Source of the DNA: Calditrichota bacterium
Lineage (GTDB): Bacteria > Calditrichota > Calditrichia > Calditrichales > Calditrichaceae
NCBI GenBank assembly: GCA_024278715.1
Contig: JAJRSN010000059.1
Span: forward strand, 1-16,038
Direction of reading: 5' to 3'
DNA: 16,038 nucleotides
A program made the translations under genes and the position numbers. Shown here one piece after another: positions 15,735 through 16,038 of this stretch (positions are counted from its first letter, which is position 1; each line of letters begins with the position of its first letter). The notes below the pieces were generated by a model. That model was not told where the DNA came from. It searched no databases and saw only the letters and a program-made list of their open reading frames with translations.

Positions 15735-16038
15735 ATGGATTCGGAGCTCATTCGCTTTTTTAGGGAAAATCATTTAAAAAAGTTACTTTCATCCTTTTTG
15801 CTTGTTTTATTTTTCATTGCCGCTTTGAGTTTTCCGCTTCACGCTCAATTGTCTTTTAATCAACCTTCGCATATTAAAACCAATATATATTCGGAGACTA
15901 AATGGGCTGCTCCCGGAGAGACGGTCTGGATAGCCATTGAATTGACGGCAACCGACGGCTGGCATACTTACTGGCGGAATTATGGCGAGGTCGGAATGGA
16001 AACGGTTTTTACCTTTAACTTACCGCAAGGCGTAAAAG
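15735..16038 (+). CDS. DsbD-like thiol:disulfide interchange protein, N-terminal part (3' end beyond window)
   Basis: The frame opens at ATG 15735 after a good ribosome site (GAGAGGA, spacer about 8) and stays open to the edge, 101 residues. A signal peptide runs to about residue 38 (LVLFFIAALSF, then PLHAQ). The mature start shows the pattern of the DsbD N-terminal / ScsB-like domain: TKWAAPGETVWIAIEL, then GWHTYWRNYGEVG and LPQGV. The tryptophan/tyrosine GWHTYW signature is characteristic. Such proteins carry electrons from cytosolic thioredoxin across the inner membrane to periplasmic disulfide reductases. The transmembrane and thioredoxin-like parts would lie outside the window, so full-length DsbD versus a stand-alone domain cannot be decided. 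Confidence 0.82.
   Translation, partial: MDSELIRFFRENHLKKLLSSFLLVLFFIAALSFPLHAQLSFNQPSHIKTNIYSETKWAAPGETVWIAIELTATDGWHTYWRNYGEVGMETVFTFNLPQGVK

Overview
The window looks like a chromosomal stretch of a moderately AT-rich, Gram-negative (diderm) bacterium of the FCB group (Bacteroidota, Ignavibacteriota or Calditrichota type). The clues are lipoproteins, a periplasmic DsbD-like protein, the short Bacteroidota-style AMP nucleosidase, a zinc-type ribosomal protein L28, long multi-PAS kinases and abundant intergenic repeats. The phylum is an inference from these features, not a search result. I see no rRNA, tRNA, CRISPR array, transposase or phage gene.

Layout. 1-614 (minus) is the 5' part of a calcineurin-like metallophosphoesterase lipoprotein that runs off the left edge. 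1164-1970 (plus) is an AMP nucleosidase, followed by a small four-helix membrane protein at 2031-2399 that starts with GTG. rpmB (L28) lies convergently at 2449-2646 (minus) with its own terminator. A lipoprotein (2862-3752) and a 1512-residue soluble hybrid histidine kinase (3763-8301) form a tight pair, 10 bases apart. Next come two repeat elements (8305-8397 and a 133-bp imperfect palindrome, 8401-8533). They are followed by a two-gene two-component system: a membrane kinase with a large FG-GAP-like extracytoplasmic domain (8724-11285) and an NtrC-type sigma-54 activator that ends without a DNA-binding domain (11321-12517). A repeat-rich gap (12518-12876) separates this from a minus-strand operon in which a MATE transporter (13676-15037) overlaps a PAP2 phosphatase (12877-13701). 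A 700-base gap packed with short direct and tandem repeats precedes the start of a DsbD-like gene (15735 to the right edge).

How it fits together. The signalling core (2862-12517) holds two separate sensory systems. One is a cytosolic, many-PAS/GAF hybrid kinase next to a lipoprotein. The other is a transmembrane FG-GAP kinase whose partner would act on sigma-54 RNA polymerase, perhaps without binding an enhancer.

The most striking unlisted structure is a near-perfect 93-bp repeat (2 differences by eye) in inverted orientation on either side of this FG-GAP/sigma-54 module. A third, diverged copy lies beside the right one. One end of the repeat is made of four exact 9-base units. Both good copies sit close behind the stop codon of an unrelated gene, in the same orientation relative to that gene.
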